Assembly (NCBI GenBank): GCA_964304625.1
Contig: OZ199840.1
Location: 7,874,001-7,938,000 of the forward strand
Direction of reading: 5' to 3'
From: Kudoa neothunni
Taxonomy: Eukaryota; Cnidaria
DNA: 64,000 bases
Every line of letters starts with the position of its first letter. Within the stretch, counting starts at the first letter, position 1. Below the pieces are notes generated by a model. That model had not been told where the DNA came from and searched no databases. It saw nothing but the letters and a program-made list of their open reading frames with translations. The translations under genes and the position numbers were made by a program. Below are positions 61,994 to 64,000 of this stretch, in pieces.

Positions 61994-64000
61994 TTAGTTT
62001 TTAATCTCTTTAGTGATAGGTCTCAGAACCAGTGCCACTCGCGATGGGATGTACACCTAAAAAGAATGCCAACAAACATCGTTATATGGGTGTATTCTCA
62101 ATAAATGGTTACCTTAATAGAGTATGGTCGATTGTTGAATGCGTAGTTTTCAGTTTGGTACTTCACTTTTGGATCTATGTTGCGGAATCCATCAAATTGA
62201 GGGTCGTCACTATTGAGAACAATCTCGTAACTAAATCCCCATACAAAATATGTTATAGATCCATGTTGTATTTAGTATACGTTCCAAAATGTTCACATCC
62301 AACACGGTAGTCGGTAAATGATTTGGTGGGATGAAAATTGAATATCCACAATAGATTAGCTCGTTCAAACACCACAACTTTGTCGTCTTCATGTTTTGTG
62401 CTTATGTACGCCTAAATGTATTTATAATTGTTAAAATGCACTTTTTAATAAAGTTGCAAACTAGATATCTAGAAGAAAAACAACATACTTGAGGCGAAGA
62501 TAACCAGCTGTATTGCTGTTCGAGGAGATTCATCGAACTATCGAAATTGGCCAGAAAACGATATCTCAAATCATTGTTACGCAACAGATTGAACTGACGT
62601 CTCGCGTAATGGTAACTGTTGTTATTGCCTTCACGGGGGAAATCTAGCCATTCCGGATGGCCAAATTCATTTCCAATAAAATTCAAATATGCCTCACCAC
62701 CAAGACCGCTAGTTAGCAGTCTAAGAATGTTTAATTAAATTAATGAAAAGATATTTGGGAATGTTAAGTTACCTGATCATTTTGTGCAATGAGATTCCTC
62801 TTGAAATTACCATATTTTTCTCCTGCGAACATGACATATTCCAATACATTTCCTGATCCATCAACCAGAATGCGATGGTTTTATCGCCTACAAGAGCCTG
62901 ATCATGACTCTCAGCATAAGCTATGTGTTTCTCGTTGTGGCGTCGATTTATCAGTGTGTACACCAACTTGTTGATATTCCATTCTTCGTCGCGCTTTTCT
63001 TTCAATATCTTTTTAAATACGTTAAAATTTTCAATCGAATACAATACAATTATCAATCACTTTAATCCACATATCAGGTATAGCCATAGCAAGTCGGTAA
63101 TCAAACCCAAAGCCACATTCAGTCACCGGGCGGCATAACGCGGGAACTCCACTCACTTCCTATTTTATAATACATCAAATTCAACACAATCCAACGTCAA
63201 TTTTAAAAAAATCTACTTCGGCTATGGTTATTATGTTGGGATAGATTTTGTGCAACCAATAATTTGCACACTGCAAATAAGCCACACTCTCCATATCGAC
63301 AAACGTTCCAAAGTATTCACGATAATCACCAGTGAACCCGTGTGCTATTCCATGGCTGTGATAGATCATCGAAGTGACACCATCAAATCGAAATCCATCC
63401 AAATGATATTCGTCCAAAAACCAACGCAAATTTGAATGCAAAAATCTTTTCACTTCGTATCTAAACTCGCAAAGTAGTTAGATATATCCACATTCCGTAG
63501 TTGCCACCAACATACTTTGAATAATCAAATAAACGACTATTCCATAGGTCGTGATAACCTCGTCCATTATCATGGAAAAAGCAACCCTCTGTTCCATCGA
63601 ATTGGTTCAAACCATCCAAGGTATTCCTCGATGAATGACTGTGAACAACATCCAACAAAACCAATATGTTGTTTCGATGACATTCGTCGATCAACTCCTT
63701 CAATTCGTCAGGTGTGCCAAAACGACTATTTCAAAGTAGTACAACAGGTGGAACAATGACAAACAATTACCTCGATACAGAAAAAAAACTAGTAACTTGA
63801 TAGCCGAAACTAGCATAATATGCATGCTCCATAATGGCCATCAATTGTACTGCATTATAACCCAATTTTTTGATATGAGGAACCACCTAAATAGATGGAA
63901 GCAATAAATGATTGATTGAATTAATAACGTTGTTATCAAATAAAGTATCTATTGATTGCGTACGTTGTCTTTGAAACTGGTGTAACTTGCAACAGCATAT
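61994..64000 (-). CDS. GBE1: 1,4-alpha-glucan (glycogen) branching enzyme, 5' part outside window
   Basis: Model: complement(join(61994..62056, 62113..62230, 62281..62411, 62489..62720, 62773..63008, 63061..63159, 63217..63460, 63516..63725, 63771..63886, 63964..>64000)); phases agree across all ten exons. The visible part is the GH13 catalytic barrel and C-terminal beta domain: [74 protein letters not shown] (nucleophile Asp), [15 protein letters not shown] (acid/base Glu at the exon end), and [20 protein letters not shown] (transition-state stabiliser Asp). After these come [31 protein letters not shown] and a C-terminus [14 protein letters not shown]. The enzyme cuts alpha-1,4 chains and transfers them to alpha-1,6 branch points in cytosolic glycogen. 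Residue matches to vertebrate GBE1 are high throughout and no disabling change is seen. About 495 codons are present of roughly 700. Confidence 0.96.

Overview
The window is AT-rich nuclear DNA from an animal or a close relative. The recognisable genes are animal-type: conventional kinesin heavy chain, proteasome alpha-2, a DH-PH Rho exchange factor, a CDK-family kinase, a hexokinase and glycogen branching enzyme. All are cut into many small exons by very short GT-AG introns, mostly 36-70 bp; the smallest trusted one is 36 bp. This fits a reduced, compact-intron metazoan such as an orthonectid or myxozoan, but I cannot name the species. Coordinates come from splicing by eye in preserved reading frame and may be off by a base or two.

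Layout. 1.6-4.6 kb (+): kinesin-1 heavy chain gene whose 17-exon frame starts at the very end of the motor domain. 10.2-11.0 kb (-): unrecognised 228-aa gene, divergent from PSMA2 (+, 11.3-12.4 kb). 16.6-28.3 kb (+): four three-exon genes for 68-89-residue single-pass membrane proteins, spread among transposon debris. This is the most interesting unexplained unit. 31.0-33.0 kb (+): DH-PH RhoGEF. 36.3-37.1 kb (+): unrecognised gene with a PH-like region. 43.0-44.1 kb (-): decayed CDK-like kinase. 45.06-45.45 kb: minisatellite. 49.5-51.3 kb (-): compact hexokinase. 62.0-64.0 kb (-): 3' two thirds of GBE1.

The rest is mostly DNA transposons: at least six piggyBac copies or deletion derivatives with TTAA ends and subterminal GGGGTCC/GGACCC hairpins, a pogo/Tigger fragment, hAT ends, three IS630/Tc1-type copies near 54.6-57.1 kb (one split by a GC-rich insert), and a long MULE with FAR1-like, transposase and SWIM parts (58-60.3 kb). 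Hexokinase and GBE1 both act on glucose storage and use, but they lie 11 kb apart with a MULE between them, so no functional linkage is implied. I saw no tRNA, rRNA or CRISPR array.
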